Source: Lacunisphaera sp.
GTDB lineage: Bacteria; Verrucomicrobiota; Verrucomicrobiia; Opitutales; Opitutaceae
NCBI GenBank assembly: GCA_029945445.1
Contig: JAQSCO010000010.1
Location: 1-58,016 of the forward strand
Direction: 5' to 3'
DNA length: 58,016 nucleotides
Positions 9,077 through 16,665 of the stretch are shown piece by piece (the stretch's first letter is position 1; each line of letters begins with the position of its first letter). Made by a program: the position numbers and the translations under genes. The notes beneath the pieces are model-generated. The model did no database searches. It had not been told where the DNA came from and saw only the letters and a program-made list of their open reading frames with translations.

Positions 9077-9397
9077 TTAACTGTCCAGGTCGACCACGCC
9101 GTTGCCGTTGATGAGCGCGGTCAGGACGCGGAACTCGACGCTGCTCGCGTCATGGCTGGCGGGGGTCACCTTGAACCCCTCGACCAAGGCCTGCATGACA
9201 GCGTGATAGGTATCGCCCCGGGCCTGCAGCGGGATGCGCTTGAGCGCCAGGGGGCCGGACTGGAGGAAGGTGGCGGCGGCGGCGAACTGCTGGCTGGCTT
9301 CACCCGGGACGGGCGAGGGGGCGCCCCGCACGGTGATTTCCATCCGCCCCTCGGGCGAATCGAACCTGTAAGGCATGTGCGGGAGTTTGATGTGCAT
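9077..9397 (-). CDS. Hypothetical protein, 106 residues
   Basis: A soluble protein with no signal peptide or membrane segment. It reads MHIKLPHMPYRFDSPEGRME near the start and ALINGNGVVDLDS at the end. The start is probably the ATG at 9397, directly after a GTG. It ends about 37 bases before the membrane protein gene on the same strand, so the two may share a transcript. I do not recognise the family. Confidence 0.5.
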   Translation of the reverse strand: MHIKLPHMPYRFDSPEGRMEITVRGAPSPVPGEASQQFAAAATFLQSGPLALKRIPLQARGDTYHAVMQALVEGFKVTPASHDASSVEFRVLTALINGNGVVDLDS

Positions 9398-9512
9398 CAC
9401 AGAGGGTATCGCCGTTGCGACGGATTAGCAACCATGGTGAACGGGTGAATTCCTCACACAAAGAAGCGAAGGGGCGAAGTTACCGGCTTTGTGGCGCCGG
9501 ATTTCTCAGCGG

Positions 9513-10136
9513 TCATCGATTGCCGGCGTGGAATCCGATCTTGCGCCGCGGCATTTCGGGTGGCGGGGCGAGCAGGGGTTGGAGTTTCCTCCACATCATT
9601 TGCAGGGCGCTGTCGTGCTCGATCCGGGTTTTGTTGATCTCCGCGAGACGCTTGAGAATGAAAGCATTGGAGACGTGGGCTTCGCGTTGCTTCACGAAGG
9701 CGCGGACCACATAGACGCTCATCTCCAAGGCGCGCGGCGAGCGGAGAACGTTGGCGGCCATCAGGGCGCCGTGCTCGGTGAAGGTCCAAGGGCGATAGGT
9801 TGCGCCGCGATGCTTGGCCTTTGAACTGGTCACAAATTGTGACCAGTTGGTTTCAGGCTTTGCTGCATCAGTGACTTGCGCGGAACTCATCACAGCTTGT
9901 GATGAGTTCCCGCGGATCGGGTCTTGAGGTCGCAATTTGTGACCTCAACTGGTCGGCCTCGATACGGGTAAATTGGAAAGCAAAGTCTTCGGGGAAACGG
10001 GCAGCGTTTGTTTAACCGCTTGATTGAAGACATGGGTCTTCACGCCGTAGAGACGGGCGAGATCGACGTCGAGGATCACACGGTGGCCGCGGATTCTGAA
10101 GATGCGGCCCTGGCGCGGGTTGGGCGATGCGGGCAT
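9513..10136 (-). pseudogene. Broken ORF6N/KilA-N-type DNA-binding protein gene
   Basis: The N-terminal part (from the ATG at 10136) reads RGHRVILDVDLARLYGVKTH and FNQAVK, the start of an ORF6N domain. The C-terminal part (about 9900 down to 9513) reads TFTEHGALMAANVLRSP and MSVYVVRAFVKQRE, the family's second half. Between about 10010 and 9912 the expected sequence (RFPEDFAFQFTRIEADQLRS) is readable only in another frame. The joined frame hits a stop at 9945. Two small indels of opposite sign, a missing A near 10010 and an extra G near 9910, would explain this. ORF6N proteins occur on phages and mobile elements and as stand-alone genomic copies; the role is unclear. The break could also be sequencing error. 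Confidence 0.7.
9824..9948. repeat. Three long palindromes inside the ORF6N gene
   Basis: The palindromes are centred at 9836, 9896 and 9936. The first (9824-9848) is a perfect 25-mer with arms AACTGGTCACAA and TTGTGACCAGTT. The second (9882-9910) has perfect 13-base arms (GGAACTCATCACA / TGTGATGAGTTCC) around GCT. The third (9924-9948) has 12-base arms with one mismatch. All share a core like TCACAA-N-TTGTGA. Each encodes a similar peptide (SQFVTSS, SQAVMSS and, in the shifted frame, SQIATS). Confidence 0.8.
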
Positions 10137-10378
10137 GGCACGAATGGATTGCTGCGGCCCGTGGGGAAACTTAGCTGCGGCCGGCCCGGGGCCAAGGCCG
10201 GAGTTGATCGGGAACTGCACCAAACTCGAACTGACGCTATCCGTGTGCACGCGCAGGCTACGGGCCAATTGACGAGACATGACCCGTCTGGCTCGCCCGG
10301 GAGTTAAAGGCTGACGGACTTGGGGCCGGTTTGGGGTCGCGTCGGACAGCGATTCCACCTGAATGGTGCCCAGCTTGC

Positions 10379-10948
10379 ATGAGTGAATATGTCCAGACGA
10401 CCGCTAGTTCCTTTCTGCCCCGCTGGGCGAAGCGCGGGCTGGTGGTTTTGGTCGGGCTGGTGGTTTTGCTCGCGGTGTCGGCTTTCCTGATGGTCAAACC
10501 ATGGACTCCGAAGTTCAGGCATCAGCGGGTGCTCGGTCGGATCGAGGGGCACCTGAAACCAATTATGGTAACCATGCCCGTAGGGGACGCGATGCAGCGG
10601 TTGCCCAAGGTCGAGCGAGGACGCTGCGAGATCATCCGCGCCATCTGGGCAGCTCTTTATAACTGGCCGCTGTATTACCAGGCCGGCACTGTGCCCGAAA
10701 AGGTCGTGGCCATCGCCGACCGGCTCGATGCCAATGGCGGGGCCGATCTCAAAACCTTCGAGGGGTGCGTCGAGCTGCTGAAGCTGTTCGACGAGGCCTC
10801 GTGGACCTTCTACGATTATCCCTGGGTGGCGACCCTGTCTGAAATGGAGCAGGAGGGCATGATACCCAAGCTGCCGGTGCTGGGCGAGCGGTGGAAAAAT
10901 GACCCGCGCCGGAAGGAGTGGGAGAGCAGCGGCGGACGAACTCGGTGA
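10379..10948 (+). CDS. Membrane-anchored hypothetical protein
   Basis: A 189-residue protein with a short cytoplasmic N terminus and one strong transmembrane helix (RGLVVLVGLVVLLAVSAFLM, about residues 19-38). The remaining roughly 150-residue soluble domain would face the periplasm. That domain is Trp/Tyr-rich (ALYNWPLYYQAG, WTFYDYPWVATL) and has no signature I recognise. The ATG at 10379 was chosen because the upstream in-frame codons are not helix-like. Its 3' end overlaps a relic of a sigma factor on the other strand, so the extreme C terminus (KEWESSGGRTR) may be read-through into that relic. Confidence 0.55.
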   Translation: MSEYVQTTASSFLPRWAKRGLVVLVGLVVLLAVSAFLMVKPWTPKFRHQRVLGRIEGHLKPIMVTMPVGDAMQRLPKVERGRCEIIRAIWAALYNWPLYYQAGTVPEKVVAIADRLDANGGADLKTFEGCVELLKLFDEASWTFYDYPWVATLSEMEQEGMIPKLPVLGERWKNDPRRKEWESSGGRTR

Positions 10949-10997
10949 AGTCGGCCTCCGAGCGAGCTTCGGCATAACGGCGGAGGAGTGGTGGCAT
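10929..10997 (-). pseudogene. N-terminal relic of an ECF sigma factor
   Basis: The minus strand encodes MPPLLRRYAEARSEADF followed by TEFVRR. This closely resembles the opening of RNA polymerase sigma-70 ECF proteins (LLRRYAE.GSEAAFAELVRR). The similarity stops abruptly after FVRRC and no region 2 or 4 follows. About 290 bases between the neighbouring genes contain nothing else I can support. It appears to be a truncated gene remnant. Confidence 0.4.
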
Positions 10998-11238
10998 CGT
11001 CCAGCAGGGCGGTTCCGTCACTAGCACCCGCCGACGGAAAAAGCGCACAGAAAATCCGCCGTCAGGGCGAAACTACAGCAGGCTCTACCTGGCCCTTTCC
11101 GGGGTCCTCTATCGCCTTCATGAGGAACTGACTTCGCTTCGGTCCTTCCGTTTGCACAAATAGCGGATGCCAACAGCAAGGAGCGAAGCGGCTCGCCCCA
11201 CCAGCCTTCGCCAAGGTTACGGCCCGGCAAGGCGGGGT

Positions 11239-12075
11239 TTACAGACGCGGGATGGTGAGACCACCATCCACCATGATAACCTGCCCCGTTGAGAAGGGCA
11301 GGTCACCACGCGCCAGTGAGGCGACGGCCATTCCAACGTCCTGCGGTAATCCCCACCTTGGCTGCACGCAAAGTCCTTTGCTGATCAGGTCGTCATACTT
11401 GGCCGTTACCCCGGCGGTCATGTCGGTCTTGATGACTCCGGGGCGGACTTCGTAGACGGGGATGCCGTCGGGGCCGAGGCGGGTGGCGAAGAGCTGCGAG
11501 AGCATGCTCAGGCCGGCCTTGGCGATGCAGTATTCGCCGCGGTTGATCGAGACCACCGTCGCGGAGATCGACGTGATGTTGACAATATAGGCCGCGAACT
11601 TCGGGTCGGCCTTCTTGGCGGCCACCATATCGCGGGCGAAGGCCTGCGTGAGGAAGAACACGCCGCGGAGGTTCGTGTTCACGACGTAGTCGTAGCTCTC
11701 CTCGCTGGTTTCGAGCAGGTCGGCGCGGACCTTGGGGGCGACGCCGGCGTTGTTCACCAGAAGGAAACCTGAGACCTGAGACCTGAAACCTGAGGTGGGC
11801 GAGCCGTCGCGAGCAAGCTCGCTCCCACAAAAGGCATGGGTGGCTTTGTGAATGGCGGCGCGGCCTTCGGTGGAGCCGACGTCGCCGCGGGCGTAGCCGA
11901 CCTTCACGCCCATGGCGCGGAGCTTGGCGAGGGGCTCGGCGACGGCGGCTTCATCGCGCACGCCGTTGATGACGAGGTCCCATTTCTCGGCGGCGAGTTT
12001 TTCGGCGATGCCGAAGCCGATACCGCGTGAACCACCGGTGATCAGCGCTACGCGCTGGGATGTGATGAGTGACAT
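11239..12075 (-). CDS. SDR-family oxidoreductase with in-frame repeat insertion
   Basis: A 278-residue short-chain dehydrogenase/reductase. It shows the NAD(P)-binding ALITGGSRGIGFGIAEKLA, the structural NNAGV, and the catalytic YCIAKAG (YxxxK) preceded by Ser in ITSISATVV. The C-terminal VDGGLTIPRL is typical of FabG-like sugar or polyol dehydrogenases. The family normally has a short link between the helix ending AIHKAT..F and LLVNNAGV. Here about 20 extra residues (around 98-118; SELARDGSPTSGFRSQVSGF) are encoded by a palindromic repeat. The gene ends the XRE-GH88-isomerase-Gfo/Idh-SDR run, so it may reduce a keto-uronate such as 4-deoxy-5-ketouronate or a product of the Gfo/Idh enzyme (inference). 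Whether it is still active with the insert is unknown. Confidence 0.85.
   Translation of the reverse strand: MSLITSQRVALITGGSRGIGFGIAEKLAAEKWDLVINGVRDEAAVAEPLAKLRAMGVKVGYARGDVGSTEGRAAIHKATHAFCGSELARDGSPTSGFRSQVSGFLLVNNAGVAPKVRADLLETSEESYDYVVNTNLRGVFFLTQAFARDMVAAKKADPKFAAYIVNITSISATVVSINRGEYCIAKAGLSMLSQLFATRLGPDGIPVYEVRPGVIKTDMTAGVTAKYDDLISKGLCVQPRWGLPQDVGMAVASLARGDLPFSTGQVIMVDGGLTIPRL
11765..11830. repeat. REP-like palindrome inserted within the SDR gene
   Basis: It contains several direct copies of ACCTGAGACCTGA-like units (11767-11795) followed by CGCGAGCAAGCTCGCTCCCA (11808-11827). The latter recurs, extended to 23 identical bases, at 16420-16442. GAGCAAGCTC is itself a palindrome. Confidence 0.75.
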
Positions 12076-12168
12076 GTGATGAGTGATAAGTTGGAGGATT
12101 AAGGATTAGAACAAAGCGATTCGTGGTGTTCGGCAACTCGTCACACGTCACTTATCACTCGTCACTGC
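12063..12168. repeat. Intergenic inverted repeat (GAGTGATAAGT family), copy 1
   Basis: Left part carries TGATGAGTGACATGTGATGA and GTGATAAG (12063-12090). The right part carries CGTCACTTATCACTCGTCAC (about 12146-12165), largely complementary to the left part, so the whole gap can fold into a hairpin. The left part also supplies the first codons of the SDR gene. Confidence 0.55.
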
Positions 12169-12177
12169 AGCTGGGCC

Positions 12178-13326
12178 TCACTTCAAGGGAGGAACGTTCA
12201 CCCAAGCACGCTTCGCCCACGACTCCAATCCCAGCTCCGCCAGCTGCACGCCCTTGGCGCCTTCGTGGAGGCTCCAGCGGAACGGGCCGCCGACCACCAC
12301 GTGCTTGAGGAAGAGCTCCCACTCGATCTTGAAGGCGTTGTCGTAGGCGCCCTGGTCGGGGACGCGCACCCAGCCGTCCTTGTATTTGATCGGACTGTCC
12401 ATGTCCGGATTCCAGGTGCAGCGCGGTGTGGCGGCGAGACTCTGCGCCTTGCAGTCGCGCAGGCCGGCGACGGCGGAGCCGTGCGTGCCGTCCACCTGCA
12501 GCGTGAGGAGGTCGTCGCGGTCGACGCGGACATCCCACGAGGAGTTGAAGTGGCAGATGACGCCGTTCGCCAATTCGAAGGTCGCGTAGGCGGAGTCGTC
12601 GGCGGTGCACTGGTAGGGCTTGCCGGCCTCGTCCCAGCGCTGCGGGATGTGCGTCGCGCCGAGGCAGGTGAGGCTCTTGATGTCGCCGAAGAGGTTCTGG
12701 ATGACATACTGCCAGTGGCAGAGCATGTCGACGATGATGCCGCCGTCGTCCTCCTTGCGGTAGTTCCATGATGGGCGCTGGAGTTTCTCGTGCTCGCCGG
12801 TGAAGACCCAGTAGCCGAATTCGCCGCGGACGGAGAGGATCTTGCCGAAGAAGCCCTGGTCGATGAGCCATTGGAGCTTCACGAGGCCGGGGAGCCAGAG
12901 CTTGTCCTGCACGACGCCGTTCTTGAGGCCGGCGGCGGTGACCTCGTTGGCGAGGGCGAGGGCCTCGGCGGAGGTGGTGGCGGTGGGCTTCTCGCAGTAG
13001 ATGTGTTTCTTCGCGGCAATGGCCTTGCGGACGCCGATGGGACGCTGGCCGGTGAGGGTGGCGTCGAAGTAGATCTGGTTCTCCGGCTTCGCGAGCTCGG
13101 CGTCGAGGTTGGTCGAGATACGCGCGACACCGGTGCGGGCGGCGAGGGCCTTCAGCTTTTCCTCGCTGCGGCCGACGAGGACCGGGTCGGGCATGATGAC
13201 CTCGGAGTCGGAGAGCTTCACGCCGCCCTGGTCGATGATGGCCTTGATGGAGCGGATGAGGTGCTGGTTGGTGCCCATGCGTCCCGTGACGCCGTTCATG
13301 ATGATGCCGATTTTGTGAACTTTCAT
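12178..13326 (-). CDS. Gfo/Idh/MocA-family oxidoreductase
   Basis: A 382-residue NAD(P)-dependent sugar dehydrogenase-like protein. The N-terminal Rossmann domain has GIIMNGVTGRMGTNQHLI. The family hallmark EKP is present in HIYCEKPTATTSAEAL, and the C-terminal domain holds GGIIVDMLCHWQYV with the usual Asp/His near the active site. The start at 13326 (MKVHKIGI) follows a repeat; the extra in-frame codons upstream are repeat-derived. It sits between a sugar isomerase and an SDR on one strand. That suggests a joint pathway such as oxidation-isomerisation-reduction of a uronate or inositol-like sugar, but the substrate is not readable from sequence. Confidence 0.88.
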   Translation of the reverse strand: MKVHKIGIIMNGVTGRMGTNQHLIRSIKAIIDQGGVKLSDSEVIMPDPVLVGRSEEKLKALAARTGVARISTNLDAELAKPENQIYFDATLTGQRPIGVRKAIAAKKHIYCEKPTATTSAEALALANEVTAAGLKNGVVQDKLWLPGLVKLQWLIDQGFFGKILSVRGEFGYWVFTGEHEKLQRPSWNYRKEDDGGIIVDMLCHWQYVIQNLFGDIKSLTCLGATHIPQRWDEAGKPYQCTADDSAYATFELANGVICHFNSSWDVRVDRDDLLTLQVDGTHGSAVAGLRDCKAQSLAATPRCTWNPDMDSPIKYKDGWVRVPDQGAYDNAFKIEWELFLKHVVVGGPFRWSLHEGAKGVQLAELGLESWAKRAWVNVPPLK

Positions 13327-13443
13327 AGTGATAAGTGACGAGTGATAAGTGATGAGTTGGAAAGAGCTGGAGGAAGTGATGAGGGGCAGGTGATGAATTG
13401 GGAGTTTGGAACTGGCCACTCATCACTGGTCACTCGTCACACA
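13327..13443. repeat. Intergenic inverted repeat (GAGTGATAAGT family), copy 2
   Basis: GTGACGAGTGATAAGTGATG (from about 13337) pairs with CATCACTGGTCACTCGTCAC (about 13424-13443) across roughly 65 bases. The right arm includes the stop codon of the isomerase gene. It is the same family as the copy at 12063-12168. Confidence 0.6.
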
Positions 13444-14264
13444 TGATCCTTATAGGCTTGGACGATTTTCTTGAGGTAGTCGTCCTGATCCATGGCCCAG
13501 AGGCGGGTGGAGAAGATCTCGACCTCGTTGAAGCCCTTGAAGCCGGCGGCCTCGACCCAGGCGCGGATCTGGCGGAGGGGAATGCAACCTTCGCCCATGA
13601 GGCCGCGGTCGTTGAGCAGGTCGATGGTCGGCGTGCGCCAGTCGCAGACGTGGTAGGCGAACAGCGCCTTGAGGCGCCCGCAGCGGGCGATTTCGGCCTC
13701 GAGCGCAGGATCCCACCAGAGGTGATAGACATCGGCCGCGACGCCGACGTAAGGTGACTTCAGGGCCTCGACCATGTCGTTGGCTTGGCCGAGGGTGTTC
13801 ACGGCCGAGCGGGAGTCGGCATACATCGGGTGGAGCGGTTCGATGGCAAGCTTCACGCCGGCCGCCTGGCAGTCGGGCAGCAGGGCGGTGATGCCGTCCT
13901 GGATTTGTTTGCGCGATTCGGTGAGCGGCTGGCCCGGGACGGCGCCGCAGACGAGGACGATGAGCGGTGCGCCGAGGGCGTGGGCCTCGGCGATAGCGAG
14001 GCGGTTGTCGTCGAGCGCCTTCGTGCGCTCGGTGGCCGTCTTGCCCGGGAAGAAGCCGCCGCGGCAGAGCGAGACGACGGAGAGGCCGTGGTCGCGGAGG
14101 AGCTGGCCGGTCTGCTTGATGTCGCGGCCGGCGAGGGTGTCGCGCCAGACGGTGATGCCCTTCACGCCGGCCGCGGCGAACTTCTGCGCGGAGGTCTCGA
14201 TCGCCCACGGCTTGGTGGTGATCGTGTGGATGCAGAGCCGGCTCAGGTCGGGAAGCGGGGACAT
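13437..14264 (-). CDS. Sugar phosphate isomerase/epimerase (xylose isomerase-like TIM barrel)
   Basis: A 275-residue AP-endonuclease-2 superfamily protein. The metal and substrate regions are visible: GVKLAIEPLHPMYADSRSAV (Glu), VGVAADVYHLWWDP (Asp and His), AYHVCDWRTPT and a final FNEVEIFST (Glu). Relatives include IolE, IolI, 3-keto sugar enzymes and hydroxypyruvate isomerase. Partnership with a Gfo/Idh dehydrogenase is common in such pathways. No signal peptide, so cytoplasmic. It starts at 14264 (MSPLPDLSRLC) after another repeat-rich gap. Confidence 0.85.
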   Translation of the reverse strand: MSPLPDLSRLCIHTITTKPWAIETSAQKFAAAGVKGITVWRDTLAGRDIKQTGQLLRDHGLSVVSLCRGGFFPGKTATERTKALDDNRLAIAEAHALGAPLIVLVCGAVPGQPLTESRKQIQDGITALLPDCQAAGVKLAIEPLHPMYADSRSAVNTLGQANDMVEALKSPYVGVAADVYHLWWDPALEAEIARCGRLKALFAYHVCDWRTPTIDLLNDRGLMGEGCIPLRQIRAWVEAAGFKGFNEVEIFSTRLWAMDQDDYLKKIVQAYKDHV

Positions 14265-14335
14265 AGGTGTAAGGTTTAAGTTGTAAGGTGTAAGGTAGAG
14301 GTTCGGGGCTTAAAACTTACGCTCTTAAGACTTAA
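14265..14335. repeat. Intergenic TAAG-rich repeat
   Basis: Repeats of GTGTAAGGTTTAAGTTGTAA type are followed by their approximate complement (CTTAAAACTTACGCTCTTAA and ACTTAAAG). This is the third gap in a row in this gene run that is filled by a short self-complementary repeat, here with a different core. Its end overlaps the stop of the GH88 gene. Confidence 0.5.
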
Positions 14336-15726
14336 AGCTGCGGCTTAGCGCGCAGGCAGCCGAAGAAGGTGTAGTATTTCTCAGCCTTGATGACACGCTG
14401 CAGGTAGAGCGCAGCCTCGCGGAGGTGGTAGTCGCCCCACATGCAGGCTTCGCCGCAAGGGATCTTCTTGCCGGGCGGGATGTAGTCCCAGCCGTTCGGG
14501 CGGTGATAGACGGAGTGGAGGAGCAGGCCCTGGTGGTCGGGTGCGGTGCCGAGGTAGGGCGCGGCGAGCAGCGTGCGCATCGTGGTGAGGCCGGCCTGCC
14601 AGTATTTTTTGCCGTCGGCGGTGTTCTCGCCGAGATAGCGGCCGAGGCGGAGCAGGCCCTGCGCGCCGATGGCGGCGGCGGAGCTGTCGACCGGCTCGTG
14701 GTCGTTGAAGGGCTCGGCGTTGCGCGCGCGCCAGTCGCCGAGCTTGTGCAGGTTCGGCGCGCCGCCGTCCCAGTAGGGGATGCCGTCGAGCGCGGTGTTG
14801 GCGATATACCAGTCGCAGGTCGCCTGGGCGCCCTTGAGCATGAGCTCGCGGAACTTCGCCCTGCCGCCGAGCGGCGCGAGATCGGCGTCGGAGACGGTGG
14901 CGAGGAACTCGAGTTCCTCGGCGAAGCCGACCATCGCCCAGGACAGACCGCGCGTCCAGGTGGTGAAGCCCGAGAAGCCCTGCTGCGAGTTCGGGCAGCG
15001 GTAGCGGCCGTCGTTGGGATTGAAGATGGCCTCGTGCGTCGTGCGGCCGCGCTCGGCGGGGACGTCGTAGCTGTCGCGGCCCTCGCCGTAGAAGATGGAA
15101 TACTTGGCCGTGGCCTCGATGTGCTGGAGCGCGCGGTCGAGGAGGGAGTGGGCGGCGTCGTTCTCGCCCATCAGGCGGTGGCCGAGCGCGTGGGCGACCA
15201 TGACGATGCGGCAGGAACGGATGGTATCGACGAAGAGGGAGTGCGGGCCGTTGAAGGAGTAGATGTAACCGCCGCCGCCGTGGATCTTGGACCAGCGCGC
15301 GGCCTGGACGGCGCCGGAGACCTTGAGCGCCAGCTCGCACAGCTCGACCTGGTTGGCGGGGAGCCTGCCCTCGCGCTGGAGGCGCAGCCAGTTGCCGTAG
15401 GTGCTGAGGTTGTTGAAGCCGTGGTCGTGCACGCCGGTGTGCGAGACGTGCGAGGCCATGCGGGCGACAGTGTAGTGCGAACCGCGCGTGGCGAAGGAGG
15501 CATCGCCGGTCGCGTCGAACTGGAGGAGGTCGGAGCCATAGAGGAAGCCCTCGGTCCACTCGGTCCAGCCGCGGGCGGTGTATTTGCCGGCGACGGTGAA
15601 CACCGGTGCGCCCTTCGCCGGATCGTAGTCGCGGTGCGTGAGGTTGAGCTTGTCGCCGGAGACCTGCCAGAAATTGGCGAGGGCGGGGGTGAGCTCGGCG
15701 GGTTTGAGCTGGTCGTCGATGCGCAT
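14332..15726 (-). CDS. GH88-type unsaturated glucuronyl hydrolase-like protein
   Basis: A 464-residue (alpha/alpha)6-barrel protein. Features of GH88/GH105 are FVDTIRSCRIVMVAHALG (Asp of the VDTLM-type motif, about residue 174) and NSQQGFSGFTTWTRG followed by LSWAMVGFAEEL, the strongest family signature. GH88 enzymes remove the delta-4,5-unsaturated uronic acid left at the non-reducing end by polysaccharide lyases. No signal peptide is present, so it acts in the cytoplasm on imported oligosaccharides. The start at 15726 follows the regulator gene by 11 bases, so they are likely co-transcribed. It fits with the lyases at 17.6-20.8 kb. Polymer identity is not determined. Confidence 0.85.
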   Translation of the reverse strand: MRIDDQLKPAELTPALANFWQVSGDKLNLTHRDYDPAKGAPVFTVAGKYTARGWTEWTEGFLYGSDLLQFDATGDASFATRGSHYTVARMASHVSHTGVHDHGFNNLSTYGNWLRLQREGRLPANQVELCELALKVSGAVQAARWSKIHGGGGYIYSFNGPHSLFVDTIRSCRIVMVAHALGHRLMGENDAAHSLLDRALQHIEATAKYSIFYGEGRDSYDVPAERGRTTHEAIFNPNDGRYRCPNSQQGFSGFTTWTRGLSWAMVGFAEELEFLATVSDADLAPLGGRAKFRELMLKGAQATCDWYIANTALDGIPYWDGGAPNLHKLGDWRARNAEPFNDHEPVDSSAAAIGAQGLLRLGRYLGENTADGKKYWQAGLTTMRTLLAAPYLGTAPDHQGLLLHSVYHRPNGWDYIPPGKKIPCGEACMWGDYHLREAALYLQRVIKAEKYYTFFGCLRAKPQL

Positions 15727-15737
15727 GGGAAAATGGG

Positions 15738-16274
15738 TCAGTAGCGTTTGTCCTTTCGGAGGTGGAGGATCACGAACGTGCAGTCGGCGAGCGCCTCGTA
15801 GGTGTGCTGCTGGATGGCGTCGAACTGGATGCTCTCGCCGGCGGCCAGCACGCACTGCTCGTGCGGGAGGCTGAGGCGCAGCTTGCCGGTCGTGACCCAG
15901 CAGACCTCGGTGTCGTCGTGGTGGATCTCGGGGCGCGAGACCTTGGCGCCGGCGGGCGCGGAGCCGAGGAGGGCGACGACGTTGGCGTATTTCACCTGGC
16001 GGAACTTGAAGTCGCCCGAGCGGTAGGCCTTTTCCTCGGTGCGGTGGGCGAGCGGCGACTCGGCCAGCGCCATGAGGTCGGTCGCGCTCATGCCGAAGGC
16101 CCGCGCGAGGCGATAGAGCGTGTCGAGCTCGGCGGACTGCTGGTTGCGCTCGAGCTTGGAGATGACGCCGACGGAGACGCCAGACGCGGCCGAAAGGTTG
16201 GCGAGCGTCATTTCATGCTGCTCGCGCAGGCGGCGCAGCACGGAGAAGTCGAACTTGGGGGCAACGGGAGGCAC
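15738..16274 (-). CDS. XRE-family regulator with cupin sensor domain
   Basis: A helix-turn-helix DNA-binding domain fills the N terminus (VLRRLREQHEMTLANLSAAS, then GVISKLERNQQSAELDTLYRL). A small cupin domain follows (about residues 95-178; PEIHHDDTEVCWVTTGKL and LAAGESIQFDAIQQHTYEAL). This HipB-cupin layout is common in regulators of sugar and amino-acid catabolism, the cupin binding the effector. The start is uncertain: a GTG at 16274 gives 178 residues beginning directly before the HTH, while another GTG at 16325 would add 17. It is the first gene of the GH88-isomerase-dehydrogenase run and probably controls it. Confidence 0.85.
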   Translation of the reverse strand: MPPVAPKFDFSVLRRLREQHEMTLANLSAASGVSVGVISKLERNQQSAELDTLYRLARAFGMSATDLMALAESPLAHRTEEKAYRSGDFKFRQVKYANVVALLGSAPAGAKVSRPEIHHDDTEVCWVTTGKLRLSLPHEQCVLAAGESIQFDAIQQHTYEALADCTFVILHLRKDKRY

Positions 16275-16325
16275 GTTTCTCAACAAGCTAAAAACATGGG
16301 ATAAATGACAGTCAACGAAAATCAC

Positions 16326-16560
16326 TTGGCTCCGGTTTTATTCCCAGTGGGTCCAATATCCGGAGCTTGCTCCGGCTTGGATTGACCTGTGGGCGCGGGC
16401 TTGGACGCGACACGAACCAGTCGCGAGCAAGCTCGCTCCCACGAAATGCCACCGCTGGATTTCGAGCGGCCTTGATCAAGTGTCCCAGGGCTTGCTCCGG
16501 GGATCTTTCCTGCCGGGTCCGGGCCGGGCGGCGGGCGGCGTGCCCCGTCCATCATGCGGG
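16326..16560. repeat. REP-like palindrome cluster in a 340-base gene-free gap
   Basis: The gap from the regulator to 16665 has no gene I can support. It contains the perfect palindrome CCGGAGCTTGCTCCGG (16360-16375), a related GGCTTGCTCCGG copy near 16488, and a 23-base match (16420-16442) to the element inside the SDR gene. The promoter of the XRE-cupin gene should lie near its left edge. Confidence 0.6.
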
Positions 16561-16665
16561 CTGGCCGCGGTGGATGTTGTATCGCGCCGCGATGACTCTC
16601 AACGGGAGTGATTGCATTACCGGCGGGAATATCCTAAACTGGCTTCCTTTAACCGAGATTCGTGT

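Noticed and set aside
11765..14335. Repeat clusters as a CRISPR array
   Set aside because: Units are irregular, short, self-complementary and without uniform spacers, and no cas gene is present.
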